This document shows, one piece after another, positions 36,281 through 46,899 of a DNA stretch of 64,000 nucleotides. Source of the DNA: Isoetes taiwanensis (lineage: Eukaryota; Streptophyta; Lycopodiopsida; Isoetales; Isoetaceae); contig JAJEKV010000032.1 in NCBI GenBank assembly GCA_021234155.1, positions 12,309,055 through 12,373,054 on the forward strand. The letters are read 5' to 3'. The notes beneath the pieces are model-generated. The model was not told the DNA's origin, made no database searches, and worked only from the letters and a program-made list of their open reading frames with translations. How positions within the stretch are numbered: position 1 is the first letter of the stretch; every line of letters begins with the position of its first letter. The translations under genes and the position numbers were made by a program.

Positions 36281-36700
36281 CTAGACCATTGGTTAATGTG
36301 GACATTAACATCGTGGCTATATAAAGTGGTCAGCATTAAACAAATGGTTTAATGTATTATGAGTAGCGGCCACATTAACCATTGGTGGTGGCTATGGGTT
36401 AATGTATGCGGTTTAATGTAGCCATAGGTTAATGTATGGTTTAATGTACAGGTTAATGTGGCCATGTGTTAATGGCCTGCTTAATGTATTATAGGTTAAT
36501 GTGGCCATAGGTTAATGTGGCTAAGGTTAATGTGGTCAGTAGGTTAATGTGGCTTATAGGTTGTTGTGGCCAAAGGGTTAATGTGGCTATAGGGTTGTTG
36601 TGGCCAAAGGTTAATGTGGTTGCTGGTTGATGTGGTTAATGTAAATTATGGTAACACTTTTAAATCATGGTAACACTTTAAAAAAAAAAGCTAACTCTTT
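36281..36700. repeat. Array of GGTTAATGTGGCCAT motifs, forward
   Basis: About twenty degenerate copies, mainly forward, followed by two TGGTAACACTTTTAAATCA-type segments near 36645-36680, as in the left array. The forward orientation on the right side of the element is unexpected and may reflect an inversion or a second array. Confidence 0.8.
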
Positions 36701-38335
36701 GAACAAATGAGTTTATGTGGCTTAAGGATTACTGTTGATATGGGAACATATGCCATACCCTTCACTCTTGAAGGTGCCCTTCACACTCGAAAAACACACT
36801 CAGGAACCAATAAGCTTCTTTGCCTCTTCCGACACTGCCTAATGGAACTGGCCTCACCCAATGTTTTTCCATTGAAGTCCTCCACAATGGGTGGTGACCG
36901 GTGCAGCAACAAAGTGTCTAACTTGCAAGTGGTCACCTCCAACTTCAAACTAAGTCTCTGGGAGGAGGTAATCACTTCCAATGCAACCTGGCTACTAGAT
37001 ATGGTCTCCTTAATGCGAACCATGCTAGCATTTATGCTACTCTCAATTCTTGTGCCGGGGAAATCTTCTCCTCACCAATGCCATTCTCAGTATTAATCTT
37101 CTCCTCACCATTGTCATCCTCCAATCCTTGCACCAATGTGCAAGTATCCTCGACTAGATGGTGCCCTGCTATCAAGAAACCATCATCGTATGCCTCCAAA
37201 TGCCCTCGTTCTCCAAACCGCCACCTTGAGAACCATGCAATGTCTCCACAAACCCTTAAAATGTCCTCCTCACTATACTTCTGACCATCATTTGGATCAC
37301 TTGACCTGGTGTTTGCACATGTTGCCTCATACTCCCAAGGGCAAATACAAGATGACCAACCCTGGCAACATCCGTAGTAGGCATGTACCTCCTAACAGCA
37401 TCCCATGCATCCATATTTGACTCCACACTTCGCCTCCTCTTTGAATGCCAAGTGGGATCCACACCATGATGTGGGATTCTCTCTAAAATTTAAAGAGCCA
37501 AGGTTCATGTCCTCCTCACCGGGCTAGACGAGAGAACTCAAGCAACGGCACACCATTTCCATGGTCGATACTAGCAAGTGGTGTACAAGCTATAGCAATG
37601 AATATTGTCTTGAAAGTTGAGTCCGATACACAGATCATTCATGCCATGTTCCAAGAGAATCTTCATCCGGAAGGAGGATTATCCCTTTAGAGTAAATGGT
37701 GCACACCTTCTTGGCACAAGAACACCGATTTGGGGTGCACTCCACCACCGCCCCACACTCAAAGCAACATCTGGTGTAACATCCATGTCCAATGCTATCT
37801 TCCGGACAAATTGTAGAGATCATCCATGTGAAGGAATTGATCTCTATTCTCACATTATTCGCATCCATCCTTCTTTAGAGCCCATTGCTTTCATGCCGCC
37901 CGTGATACCCCCGTGGGGTGTGATTCGTATTAACCGATTCCCCGCCCAATATTTCTTCTTTTGATAAATTCAAGGAGCTAGTTCGTCTGTCTTTGCACAT
38001 TGAGGACTGGCTAACACCATGACATACTTTGCCTTCCGTGATCAACGGTTCCATCTCATGAAAGGTTATTTTGATGCATTCGGGTTTCAATACAATTGCT
38101 TCGTGGTGAAATGGCACCTACACCCTCTCTTGATGCTCATACCCTCCGCTCCTTTGAGTATGATGGGTCAATCCTCTTGCTTCAGCAACCATAGCTTTGG
38201 TTGTTCTAGCTTACTTCACGAGGTTGCTTACTTAAGATCTTTTTGGCCCATAGCCACAAAGGTAGCTAAAACAAGAAAGCCAAACTTCAATTACCGTGGT
38301 GAAACATTCAAACATATATGCAATTAACAAACCAT
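36701..38335. other. Interior of the large element with unrecognised open frames
   Basis: On the minus strand, 38117-37875, 37868-37635, 37462-37256 and 37023-36781 are open stretches in one general direction. One has a cysteine-rich segment (HGCYTRCCFECGAVVECTPN, near 37781-37721) and one has NMDAWDAVRRYMPTTDVARV (near 37414-37355). On the + strand 36707-37096 and 37617-37964 are also open. None is recognised. The minus-strand set is the better candidate for a decayed transposase, but no DDE or SWIM pattern is clear. Confidence 0.25.
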
Positions 38336-38625
38336 TAACTAACTTGCATTAAATAGGGCCACATTAACCACTCATTGACACCAAGGCCACATTAACCACC
38401 ACACTACTAACTAAGCACACATTAACCACCACCAAAGGCCACATATAGACCACCACTTCCTTTGCCAAATTAAATTGAACTTAGGGCCCTCGAATAACTA
38501 TGGCCAAATTAACCATCAGCGCCACATTAACCATCATAATCTAAGGCCACATTAACTACTTATTAAACCAACCAATGCCCGAGGTAACAGATTTTATGGC
38601 TACATTAACCATCACCCGCTCAAAC
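38336..38625. repeat. Array of CCACATTAACC motifs (reverse), right subterminal
   Basis: About ten copies of GGCCACATTAACCACC and variants, the reverse complement of the left array motif, inward of the right TIR. The orientation is opposite to the left array, as expected for subterminal repeats of an inverted-repeat transposon. Confidence 0.8.
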
Positions 38626-39309
38626 ACTACCCTTTTCCTAAAATTAATACCACTACCACCCCACGCCATTTAAGAGCTTAAGTTATAATATATTAATAAA
38701 CTAATTTGACCCCACGATCTTCGGGATAAGTATGTTTGCCAATCCGCTTCTTTCCCTTCGGCCCACTCTCTTGGACCGACACCATTGCTTATAAAATGTA
38801 GTATTAAACCCTCGATAATCTCGCTTCCCGTGTTGATGAAGTCCTAAACTTTGTTTGTTGGAATATAGCAAAGAAGGAATAGCAACAGAGCCACTCTTTA
38901 TGCATCGTCTGTGGTTTTCCATTTCTGCTATCAGATCCTTCCTTGAAAATCACCTGGGGAGGATCTTGAATGGGAGGATCTCAAATTCAAAATAATTTGC
39001 CGCTTAAAGAGTTTTCCTAAAAGAATTGAAAAGCCAACAATTGAAAAGCTTAATTTTCCACTCCTGGATCAATCACGCTACCGCCATCTCCTACAACCCG
39101 ACGGACCAAGTATAGTAGAAGGGAAGGATCCGGAATGGGAATGGGTAGAAGGGGATTTCTAAATTGATCCGCGAATTTCTTCGAGCAAGGCATTTCACCG
39201 TCTGGCGGCGACCACCTTGCCGTGAACTATCCATTTCAGGCTGGTGACACAAATGATTCAAGTGACTTTGGGGAGGTACGGCTATAAAAGTTGCTGCGCT
39301 AATGCATAA
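38626..39309. other. Unassigned sequence inside the right end of the large element
   Basis: Open frames on the minus strand (38922-38701, 39426-39091, the latter partly within the TIR) lack recognised motifs. Nothing further can be supported. Confidence 0.25.
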
Positions 39310-39488
39310 TTGGCATAGCATAAAGCAGTACGGGATATCCGCTACGTTCTCGCATGGCATCCTCGCTTCCCAGCGAATGGGGTATGGCTGCGAACCCGCG
39401 GCCACCAAGGCGGATCGATGATGCATGGTGATGTGGAGGCGTATATCGGACGCTACATTTAACCCGATCCCGCTTGATATATACTTCT
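39310..39488 (-). repeat. Right terminal inverted repeat
   Basis: The reverse complement of this segment matches 16315-16501 from GTATATATCAAGCGGGATC inward to ATGCTATGCCAA, with substitutions and small indels. It is followed by the target duplication ACCATTCTTTC. Confidence 0.75.
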
Positions 39489-39489
39489 G

Positions 39490-39500
39490 ACCATTCTTTC
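39490..39500. repeat. Right target-site duplication of the MULE-type element
   Basis: ACCATTCTTTC differs from the left copy and from the empty site by two transitions, as expected after ageing. Confidence 0.65.
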
Positions 39501-39726
39501 TTTAAATTTGTGATGTTGCTAGACGGAGTTCTAGTGTCTAAATTGATTTCACCCTAAGCCATTCCTTCCCAAAGTTTAGTCTTTCTCTGAAAATATCTTG
39601 CTCAAGGACAACCCGGTTGGGTGGGATCTTACCTGGAAGGGTGGATTTGTGTTTATTTATTATGTTTCTTGACGATGGTTTTGCAAAAGTTCTCTGGAGC
39701 CCCGCAGTTCTTATCCCCGTGATATC
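39490..39726 (+). mobile_element. LTR-like repeat, piece D (last part of the split copy)
   Basis: Continues piece C: TTAAATTTGTGAT-TTGCTAGACGGAG, AAATTGATTTCACCCTAAGCC, TCTTGCTCAAGGACAACCCG and TTTCTTGACGATGGTTTT, colinear with 7329-7552 of copy A. Confidence 0.8.
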
Positions 39727-39829
39727 GAGGCAAGTGCTATAGTGCACATGGGAGAACTATCATTTCAAATGCTCTAATGCACATGCATAGTGTATTCAAG
39801 AGGTATGCCTTTCTTATTTCTGCTTTCCC

Positions 39830-40370
39830 ATCCACTATGAGTAGCTTGACTGTACCATCATTTTCGTGCAAAATACATTGAATTTATTGAATGAAGTTGA
39901 AAATATCCCGTTGGTTGCTTTACAGACGCGATCATCTCGTTCGCCTTTTTTCTGTAAGTTGCATAATCAGAATTTTTTTTGATCTCATTCACAACATTTC
40001 GTGCCAATTCTGCCTCAAAGTTAATCCTGATGGTGGTATCATATTATACTAATGTTTGATTTACTGGATGTGGGCATTCATTGAATGCAACATCTCGATT
40101 GTTTGTTTAATTCTGCAATAGATCCTCCGTCTCAGAATTGGAAAAATTGTCTACGTGTAATGCAAGCGCCTATCCGTAGGAGCAAAGTGAGGTGGAAGGA
40201 AATAGGTCCTTAATCCGCTCAACATTTACATCAATATCAGAACTTTCATCATGTGGGTCTTTAAGCTCTGCATCAAGAGCAATCTCTACAAAAGCAAAGT
40301 CACTCACCATTTCATCTATGTTGTATATAGAGCTTGACCTAGCACCGTAGCCTTCAAGGTTCTGATCCAT
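39830..40370 (-). CDS. Candidate coding segment, unidentified
   Basis: On the minus strand, an ATG at 40370-40368 opens 66 codons of acidic, ordinary-looking protein (…NIDEMVSDFAFVEIALDAEL…). Nearer 40030-39840 a second open stretch reads INFEAELARNVVNEIKKNSD and continues as YRKKANEMIASVKQ. Composition is protein-like, but I do not recognise a family and cannot define exons. They may be fragments of a host gene or a non-LTR ORF. No downstream poly-A or promoter evidence was seen. Confidence 0.2.
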
Positions 40371-40379
40371 GCTAGAACA

Positions 40380-41925
40380 CGAAGCTCTTTTAGAGAACTT
40401 GAAGATGGAGAAGGTTGCAAGAAATCAGCGGAGATGGAGAAACAATACTGGCCAGCCCTTAAGGATCATACCTCATGAATCGAACGTAGTTTTAAAGGTT
40501 GTTCCATCTTTATCTTCAGCCTTGTCATGGCGCAAAATGCGTACATCTCGAAGAGTGTGATGGACGAGTAGCGTGCATCTCAAAGAATGTGAAAGATTTA
40601 GAATGGTCCCGAGGTATGCGTAAGTTTGCGGTGGTAGAAAAGTGATGTGGAAGATTGCAGTGGCAGAATTATCCTTATCCACTACCAAAGGAAATCTAGA
40701 TGGGTCTTTCAAACAAAACCTATAAAGGTTCATTAATGGAAAGCCTGGAAGGAGGTTTATCCTGGAAGGAAACTTACACAGATTCAGTGGAAAACCTAGA
40801 CTAGTTTCTAACCAATTGAAACATAGACAAATTTCTGGAAAACCTAGAGTAGTTTTATCAGAGTAGTTTTACGGAAGTCTCCATAAAAAACCTCTCTAGG
40901 TTTAAAGAGGACCAACCCAGAATTCTTATCGCTATTGCTTTGTGGCTTGCAAGCTAAGCTCGAAATTGATTAAGTTATAAGACATATGCTTGCATGATAT
41001 CTTATGCCGTTTGCAGTATGCCCGCAAGACAAGGCTTTGTCAAGTCTGATACCAAGACATAATGCCTTTCATATGTGGATTTCTTTATTCATTCTTATGC
41101 TTTGGAAATTTACCAAACGCGGTCTTTTTGCTGGTATCTGAGGCCTTAGAGAGCGGTCTGTCTTAGATGCGAAATAGGACATGCCATGTCTTCAATGTTA
41201 TGAATTTACCGCAACAATTGGTCCTTTTTCTATCTAGATTTATCTGATTTGCGATGGCTCAATGTGAGTCATTTTAGACTGTGAAAGTGGCTATGGTGGG
41301 TTGATTCAGCACATTCAAACACAACAGTGCTCTTCAGTTTGGAATATTAGCCTAGAGGCAAAGCTTTCAGAAGGGGATTTGCCACTATTCCTTTGTTGAG
41401 TAAAGAAAGAGTTCACTATACTGAATTGCTTCAATGCAATCTGGCAAGGTCATGTAACTAGGCATAATGCAATCGAGCAAGGTCGTGTAAATCATCACCA
41501 TTCTCTTTAGCACACCAATCTCAACTCGTCTAGTTGAATCACATAATTATCTTAAATTAGTAAATGAGATGATACCACAACATCCATATTGTTGATCGAC
41601 AGCATATGAATAAGATGAAAAAAACAATCAGATTGTTGATGTTATTCCACATGTTCATATTCTGCAACATTGGGTTGTCACTAGATCCTTGAACTAGATG
41701 AAATTAGCAGGCTCTTCGATCTTTGGAAACGACAAAAGTGCTTTCAGTGGGAGCACAAAATAGCATGCAATGGATAATGATATGGTTATGGCTATGGTTG
41801 AGAGCAATGGTCAATGATATGGTTGAGAGCAAAAGAGCTATGGGTATGGAGGAGGTATTAGGATTTCGCATTGGATGTGTCATAAAGCACCATGGTGTTT
41901 AAATGTTGTGCAAGGGTTCGTGTGA
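40380..41925. other. Spacer without recognisable gene
   Basis: AT-rich text with short local duplications (ATGATATGGTTATGGCTATGGTTGAGAGCAA near 41778). Open frames at 40369-40560 (+) and 40733-40473 (minus) show no known motif. Confidence 0.3.
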
Positions 41926-41930
41926 AAGAA

Positions 41931-42185
41931 CATTATTACTCACCCCACGTAATGACAGAACAAGTTAGGGTTCTGACAAAGTTCGCATATTGGAAATTAA
42001 CATTAGGTGCAAACCCACAGCTTAGAGATGCAAGAAATTATCGCGGCGGAGGGAGCATTATTACTTACCCCACGCAATGATAGAACAAATAGGGTTTTTG
42101 ACAAATTTGGAACACACACACACATTGGACAATAACATTAGGTGCAACCCAGCAGCTTTGGAATGAAAGAAATGTTCGTGATGAT
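41931..42185. repeat. Diverged 125-bp tandem duplication
   Basis: CATTATTACTCACCCCACGTAATGACAGAACAA at 41931 recurs at 42056 as CATTATTACTTACCCCACGCAATGATAGAACAA. Both are followed by GGGTT-TGACAAA, ATTGG-AA-TAACATTAGGTGCAA, CAGC and ATG-AAGAAAT. The second copy carries an (AC)n insertion. Confidence 0.8.
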
Positions 42186-43480
42186 AATTTTTTTGTATAG
42201 ATATATGTTGTTTTATGATGAGTTTTGTAATAAATAAGGGCAGTTTACATGGTGCCATGGAATGAAAGGCCTAATAAAAGTTTAACTTTCAAATACAAGG
42301 ACCTTCTAAAATCAGCCTAAATTAAGAGGGAATTAAACCACACCCCTCTATGGGTTATGCTTAAATAACGTACTATAAACATGCACTTTGCATTCTTGGC
42401 CTACTCCTGTTGAATTTGAGGGCGCCGAACTAGAGCAAGAAGGGCATAGCATAACACAGCAAGAGGAATGGTTTACGAAAAAACAAAGTAATAGTGGATG
42501 GATGCAAACAAAAGAAGAAAAAGTAAAGAGCGGTTAGATTAGAATATTCTATAATAATCTTATGAAGATTATCTTGATAATCTTCACCTACTCTTAATGC
42601 TCCCTCGGCTCCTCATTTACAGTTGAGATTCAATCTCACTGTTGATCGAAAGTGTCGGTTATCGCCTAATAACAGCCTTCACGCCCGCTTTGTTCCCCTC
42701 GTCAGATAACAGTCCTATGCCGGGCCGCTTCCCGTTTCACGTACCATTGCTTTCAAGATAAATGATCCTTAGAATATTACACCTTCAGAATAGCCCTTGC
42801 TTCCAAAATTTCACAACCACCGCTGCCACGTAGCTCGCAAACACCGCTTCTCCCCGATTTCAAATTTCTAAGACTTCTTTCTAGCCTCCTCCTTCTAACT
42901 TTCCCAAATCCCCTTTCCTTCCAAATCCCGGACTGGCCGCCGGCTTCTCGCGAAAAGCAAGGCTTCTTTTGAATGGGGCCGAATTCCTGGCTAAGTTTTC
43001 GTGCGCAAGATCGGGCTTTGTGCCGCTTTCAGTTAGTTTTGCCATTCCATGACTGACAAGTTCCATCTCGACGCCCCTCGCCTTTATTTCTAGCGGCCTC
43101 AAACCCGTATAGCCATAACGCCCGGCTCCTCGACTTAGGTTGTTGTGGGGATGGCTGACGAAAATAAACCATGCGTTTCGCGACACCCTCGACATTTTTA
43201 TCGTCCAAATCTTTTTATAACGCCCCTGCTAGATCTATCTGCTACACCATAGTTCCTGATTTTAAACTCTATTTGATCCAACGGACAAATAGATTATGAT
43301 AAACTAGGGTCTACCCTTATAAGTTGAGAAACCACCACCCCCCCGGCCCCGCCATATAGAGGAGGCTCGGAGCTGCGGAACGACGGCATGGATAGGAAGG
43401 GGGCGTGCAAGGAAGCTTATAGGTGGCAGGCTCCCGCCAATCGGAGCATTCCACATGTGCCAAATAGGCGCCTATTGTCA
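42186..43480. other. Upstream intergenic DNA with a GC-richer block
   Basis: Contains a perfect short hairpin GAAGATTATC-TT-GATAATCTTC (42564-42585). A GC-richer stretch at 42640-43200 carries a 105-codon minus-strand open frame (43195-42881) with no recognised family. It may be retroelement-derived. Confidence 0.3.
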
Positions 43481-43655
43481 GCACCCCCGTTATCTTGGAA
43501 ATGGAGAATAATAAGTATTTAAACCTAGGCTCAAACTTTTGTAACTCCACAAAATAACGTCATTTAAGAAACAAACAAAAGTGCAAACTAAGGCTGAATT
43601 TTTAGGTTTTGGGTTTAGGGTTCGCTGCTAACGCTGAAGCCGCGATTCCGGCACG
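43481..43655 (+). promoter_or_regulatory. RPL23A promoter and leader with telo-box
   Basis: A TATA-like TATTTAAA lies at about 43515-43522. The leader carries GGTTTTGGGTTTAGGGTTCG (43605-43624). Its TTTAGGGTT is the reverse complement of the telo-box AAACCCTAA, a hallmark of plant ribosomal protein gene promoters and 5' ends. The ATG follows about 35 bp later in CACGATGGCG. Transcription start is inferred, not seen. Confidence 0.6.
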
Positions 43656-44332
43656 ATGGCGCCACCGGCAAAAGGTATGGCTGTCTTTAGAACCGAAGCT
43701 ATGAAATCGTATTATCTCTTAAGGGAAGCAGTATCATTCAAGCTCTCGTGAAAAACCTTGCTTAAACTACATTTCATGAAATTGTTGTCGAGGTTTTGAA
43801 TGTTTGTATTTTGCATTCAACAGTTAAGACAGGCCAAAAGGCACAGGCTTTGAAAGCCGCAAAAGCAGTGAAGCAGCCTACGACAAAGAAAAAATACAGG
43901 AAGGTTCGGACTTCTGTTACATTTCACAGGCCTAAAACCCTGATAGTTGCCCGAAACCCTAAGTACCCTAGGCTGAGTGCACCTCGTCGTAATAGGCTTG
44001 ATCATTACGAGGTTATCAAGTATCCTTTGACAACTGAGTCTGCAATGAAGAAGATCGAAGACAACAATACACTTGTTTTCATTGTAGATGTGCGTGCTGA
44101 TAAGAAGAAAATCAAGGATGCGGTGAAGAAGATGTATGATATTCAGACCAAAAAAGTGAACACTTTGATCAGGTTAGATTTTATCCTATTATCTTGTAGG
44201 TTTATAATTTGGTGGAAGGGTAACTTACAAATTTTTAACCTTGTCAGGCCTGATGGGTTGAAGAAGGCATATGTGAGGCTTACTGCTGACTATGATGCAT
44301 TGGACGTTGCCAACAAGATAGGAATTATCTAA
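43656..44332 (+). CDS. RPL23A: 60S ribosomal protein L23A (uL23), three exons
   Basis: uL23 binds 25S/5.8S rRNA near the peptide exit tunnel and serves as a docking site for SRP and nascent-chain factors. Exon 1 is 43656-43674 (MAPPAK plus one base, then GTATGG). Exon 2 is 43824-44172 after an ACAG acceptor. Exon 3 is 44248-44332, ending IGII-TAA. Exons sum to 453 nt, or 150 residues, close to the usual 154 of plants. The basic N-terminal tail (residues 1-45) is followed by FHRPKTL (40-46), [20 protein letters not shown] (53-72), the uL23 core [20 protein letters not shown] (73-92), and the C-terminal [20 protein letters not shown]. Frame and splice sites are all intact. Intron 2 (75 nt) is a multiple of three without stop. 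A long open frame beginning at 43796 inside intron 1 is not the true start. Confidence 0.95.
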
Positions 44333-46899
44333 AACATCCATATCTGTGGCAATGCTTTATCTGTTGCACATTGTGTCATGGAAAAATGCATTCTCAGTTT
44401 CTTTTATTTCAGGGTCATATGTAAACACATTTGTTTGTTCTTATGTTCCTTATTTTATTGAAGCATCTTGGTTGTGTCTGTGTGACTGCTGGGATTTTGG
44501 AAAAATCTTTATTCTAGTGCAGTATAAACCTAGCAATTTGCACCTTTTTAAGAATTTGCATGGCTCTTGCACAAAGGCCTGGAATTTGGAAATTTCTACA
44601 TATTTTTGTGGAATCCAAAAAACTTGGTGTTGCAGTATGGTATGCTTTTTGCATAGCTGACTAAAGACAGGCATGTTGCCATTTGATTGCTTTTGTGCTG
44701 AGATCAGATTGTGACGAAGGGTTTTGTTCTGTGGCCTACACGCATCTGGTTGTCTGCTTCTCTAAACAAAATACAAAGGATAATTCCGTTTAACTTGTGA
44801 CTCAAATTAGGCAGCACTTATCTGGCTCAAGCTTTATGATCCTATTTAATACTTTCTGAGAAATGAAAGCAAGCTATCTAGGAAGTTGCATCATAGATGC
44901 CCATAAAAGACCTACCAAATTCAGTACCTAGTACGAGTGTTTTGATGATTGTTATTGAGGTGGGTTAAAGTTCTATGAGTAGTCCTTAATGAGTTTGAAG
45001 TCAAGAGTTTAAAGTTGCAAATTGAACTGGGTCAAAGATTTATGAATAATATTCAAATAATCCAGCTTATCACTAAATCTTTCCTTATTACTAAATCCGG
45101 GCCTTTCATTTTTGGATGCACTTAGAATATTTTAGGTGGCATGAAATCTGCAACTCCAGTTATGTGGTGTGTAGAACAACTAGTCATAGTGTAGAACAAC
45201 TAGTCCACTTATAGAAATTGTGTCATGACCACAGCTCTAAACACAATCTCAACCATCTATATCCATGGACATCTCTAGACATCCCACAACCTCTATGCCC
45301 TCCGTTTATGCCAAAACACTCTTCCTCCCTAGGGTTTGCCCTTCAAGCAACCTAGAAAATGTTGGGGCAAATTAGAAATCTTGAAAACATTAAGAGTAAT
45401 GCTAATTTGTTTTTTCACAATCATTATGTACTTATTTATATCCAATACAAGAATTTGGGATGTGTACTTGGTACTCGCTAACACGGATGTGTCCTTGGTG
45501 TAGATATTATGGTAAGTAACTGGGATACTTTTAGTATTAACCACTATTAAAAATATAATATAAACTAAGGACACAAGATACTTTTAGTATTAACCGCTAT
45601 TAAAAATATAATATAGGAGCTAGTTGCTGCTACAACAATTGAGGCTTTTCAACCAAAGAAAAAGCTAATATACTTTGCGGGACATTATATACCTTTCCTT
45701 CATAGTTGAGATGTAAACTCTGAGATAGAAAATCAAGATTTTAGGGAAGCCACTAAAACCTAGACATAAATCAAGCTTTTAGGGAAGCTACAAAAACCTT
45801 AAGCTTTGTAAGTGCAAAAATGACTCTCTGCTTCTTGAATAGACATTTCATCAAATAGTCCATGTTCTCTTCCAGGAGTCTCCAATGGAATGCTTGTTCT
45901 GTATTTGGTACAAAAACATGGCCAGAAAGTTTTGCTAACATTATGAATGTCCATCTCTAGCTCTAGATGGATGGAGGCTTGATTAGTCTTTGCTTTTCTC
46001 TATCAAAACCAGAATTTAATAAGTTTTCTCTATATGATAGGTGCTTTGATTGGATTAGACATAGAACAAAAGACCAAGCTTTACCTTCTAAAATAATGAA
46101 GTTTAGATGGAATCTAATCCCGAGCGCTGCCTATGCTTGGCAAGATATGAGTGGAAGCATCTAGCAATGGTTGTCGGCAGCTTAATTCAACGTGTTTTGT
46201 TCGTCATACAGTTAGAAAAGCGTTTGTTCAACCAGGAACGTTGTCAGACTCCAAATGTAATTTCTTTGGAATTAAAAACTTTTTAGCCTCTAGTACATTA
46301 TGTAGAAAGATAATATCTTGATGGGAATTACGTTGGCAAATGGTTTTTACAAGTTTTTTGTTGGGAAAAAAGGTTTATTAAAAATAGGAGGTTTTTGTGC
46401 GTGTTGGAGGAATTTTTTTTGTTTATCTTTCTAAGGCCTTATTATTTCAAAACCCACAAAACGCTGTCACAGGGATTGCTGGATAGCCATTTGTATGCCT
46501 TGCACGGATGAGTCGGGTGACTTGCCCTCGACTTGGGCGATCAAGGTGAGGTATAATTCATGGACTCAGGGTTTTGCTTGATCCTAATAAGCTTGAGCTT
46601 ACCTGTCTTGAGCTTGAGTTTGTGCTTGATTCTGGAACATAAATTTTGATGGTTCACTGGCAAATTGTGTTGAATTGGCCATAAATTGATTTTATCTAGC
46701 TTTTCAAGTGTATGCATGGCACAATTTAGGGTCGTTTTGGATTCACGCAACAGAACAGGAAAGAGGAGATGAAAGGGAGAGGCTATATAAAAATCCAGGC
46801 TCTTACGTGGCCAGGCCCTCACCGTGTAATACATTTTGTCTTCCCTGCCAAGGGTAACCCCATCCATTCATGTAAGAAAAATCTTAAAAAAAATTGTAC
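44333..46899. other. 3' flank of RPL23A and AT-rich intergenic spacer
   Basis: The 3' untranslated region probably covers the first few hundred bases, but I cannot fix a poly-A site. A 39-bp sequence (GATACTTTTAGTATTAACC…) is directly repeated at 45524-45562 and 45577-45615 with one mismatch. Open frames here (for example 45967-46164) have no recognised motif. Confidence 0.4.
45524..45615. repeat. 39-bp direct repeat
   Basis: Copies at 45524-45562 and 45577-45615 differ by one A/G substitution and are separated by 14 bp. Confidence 0.9.

Larger units (their letters stand above)
16315..39489. mobile_element. Very large Mutator-like (MULE-type) element with nested insertions
   Basis: The segment has inverted ends. 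GTATATATCAAGCGGGATC at 16319-16337 is the exact reverse complement of 39466-39484, and similarity continues inward for about 185 bp. It is flanked by ACTATTCTTCC (16303-16313) and ACCATTCTTTC (39490-39500), an 11-bp duplication with two transitions. Copy A carries the uninterrupted site once (7329-7339) and joins C to D exactly there. TIRs of 100-500 bp with 8-11-bp target duplications are typical of the Mutator superfamily. No MURA transposase was recognised, so the element looks non-autonomous or decayed. Nested LINE 3 and a gypsy retrotransposon account for about 12.5 kb of its length. Confidence 0.75.

Noticed and set aside
39310-39426. Minus-strand open frame at the start of 39426-39091 as a gene
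   Set aside because: It overlaps the right terminal inverted repeat and has no recognised domain.
42881-43195. Minus-strand 105-codon frame upstream of RPL23A
   Set aside because: No family recognised. It lies in a GC-richer block that may be retroelement-derived, so it is not called as a gene.
43611-43622. Interstitial telomere repeat
   Set aside because: A single GTTTAGGGTT is a telo-box promoter element, not a telomere array.
43796-44332. Single 178-codon frame covering most of RPL23A
   Set aside because: Its ATG lies in intron 1 and it reads through intron 2. The spliced model with MAPPAK start fits the family.
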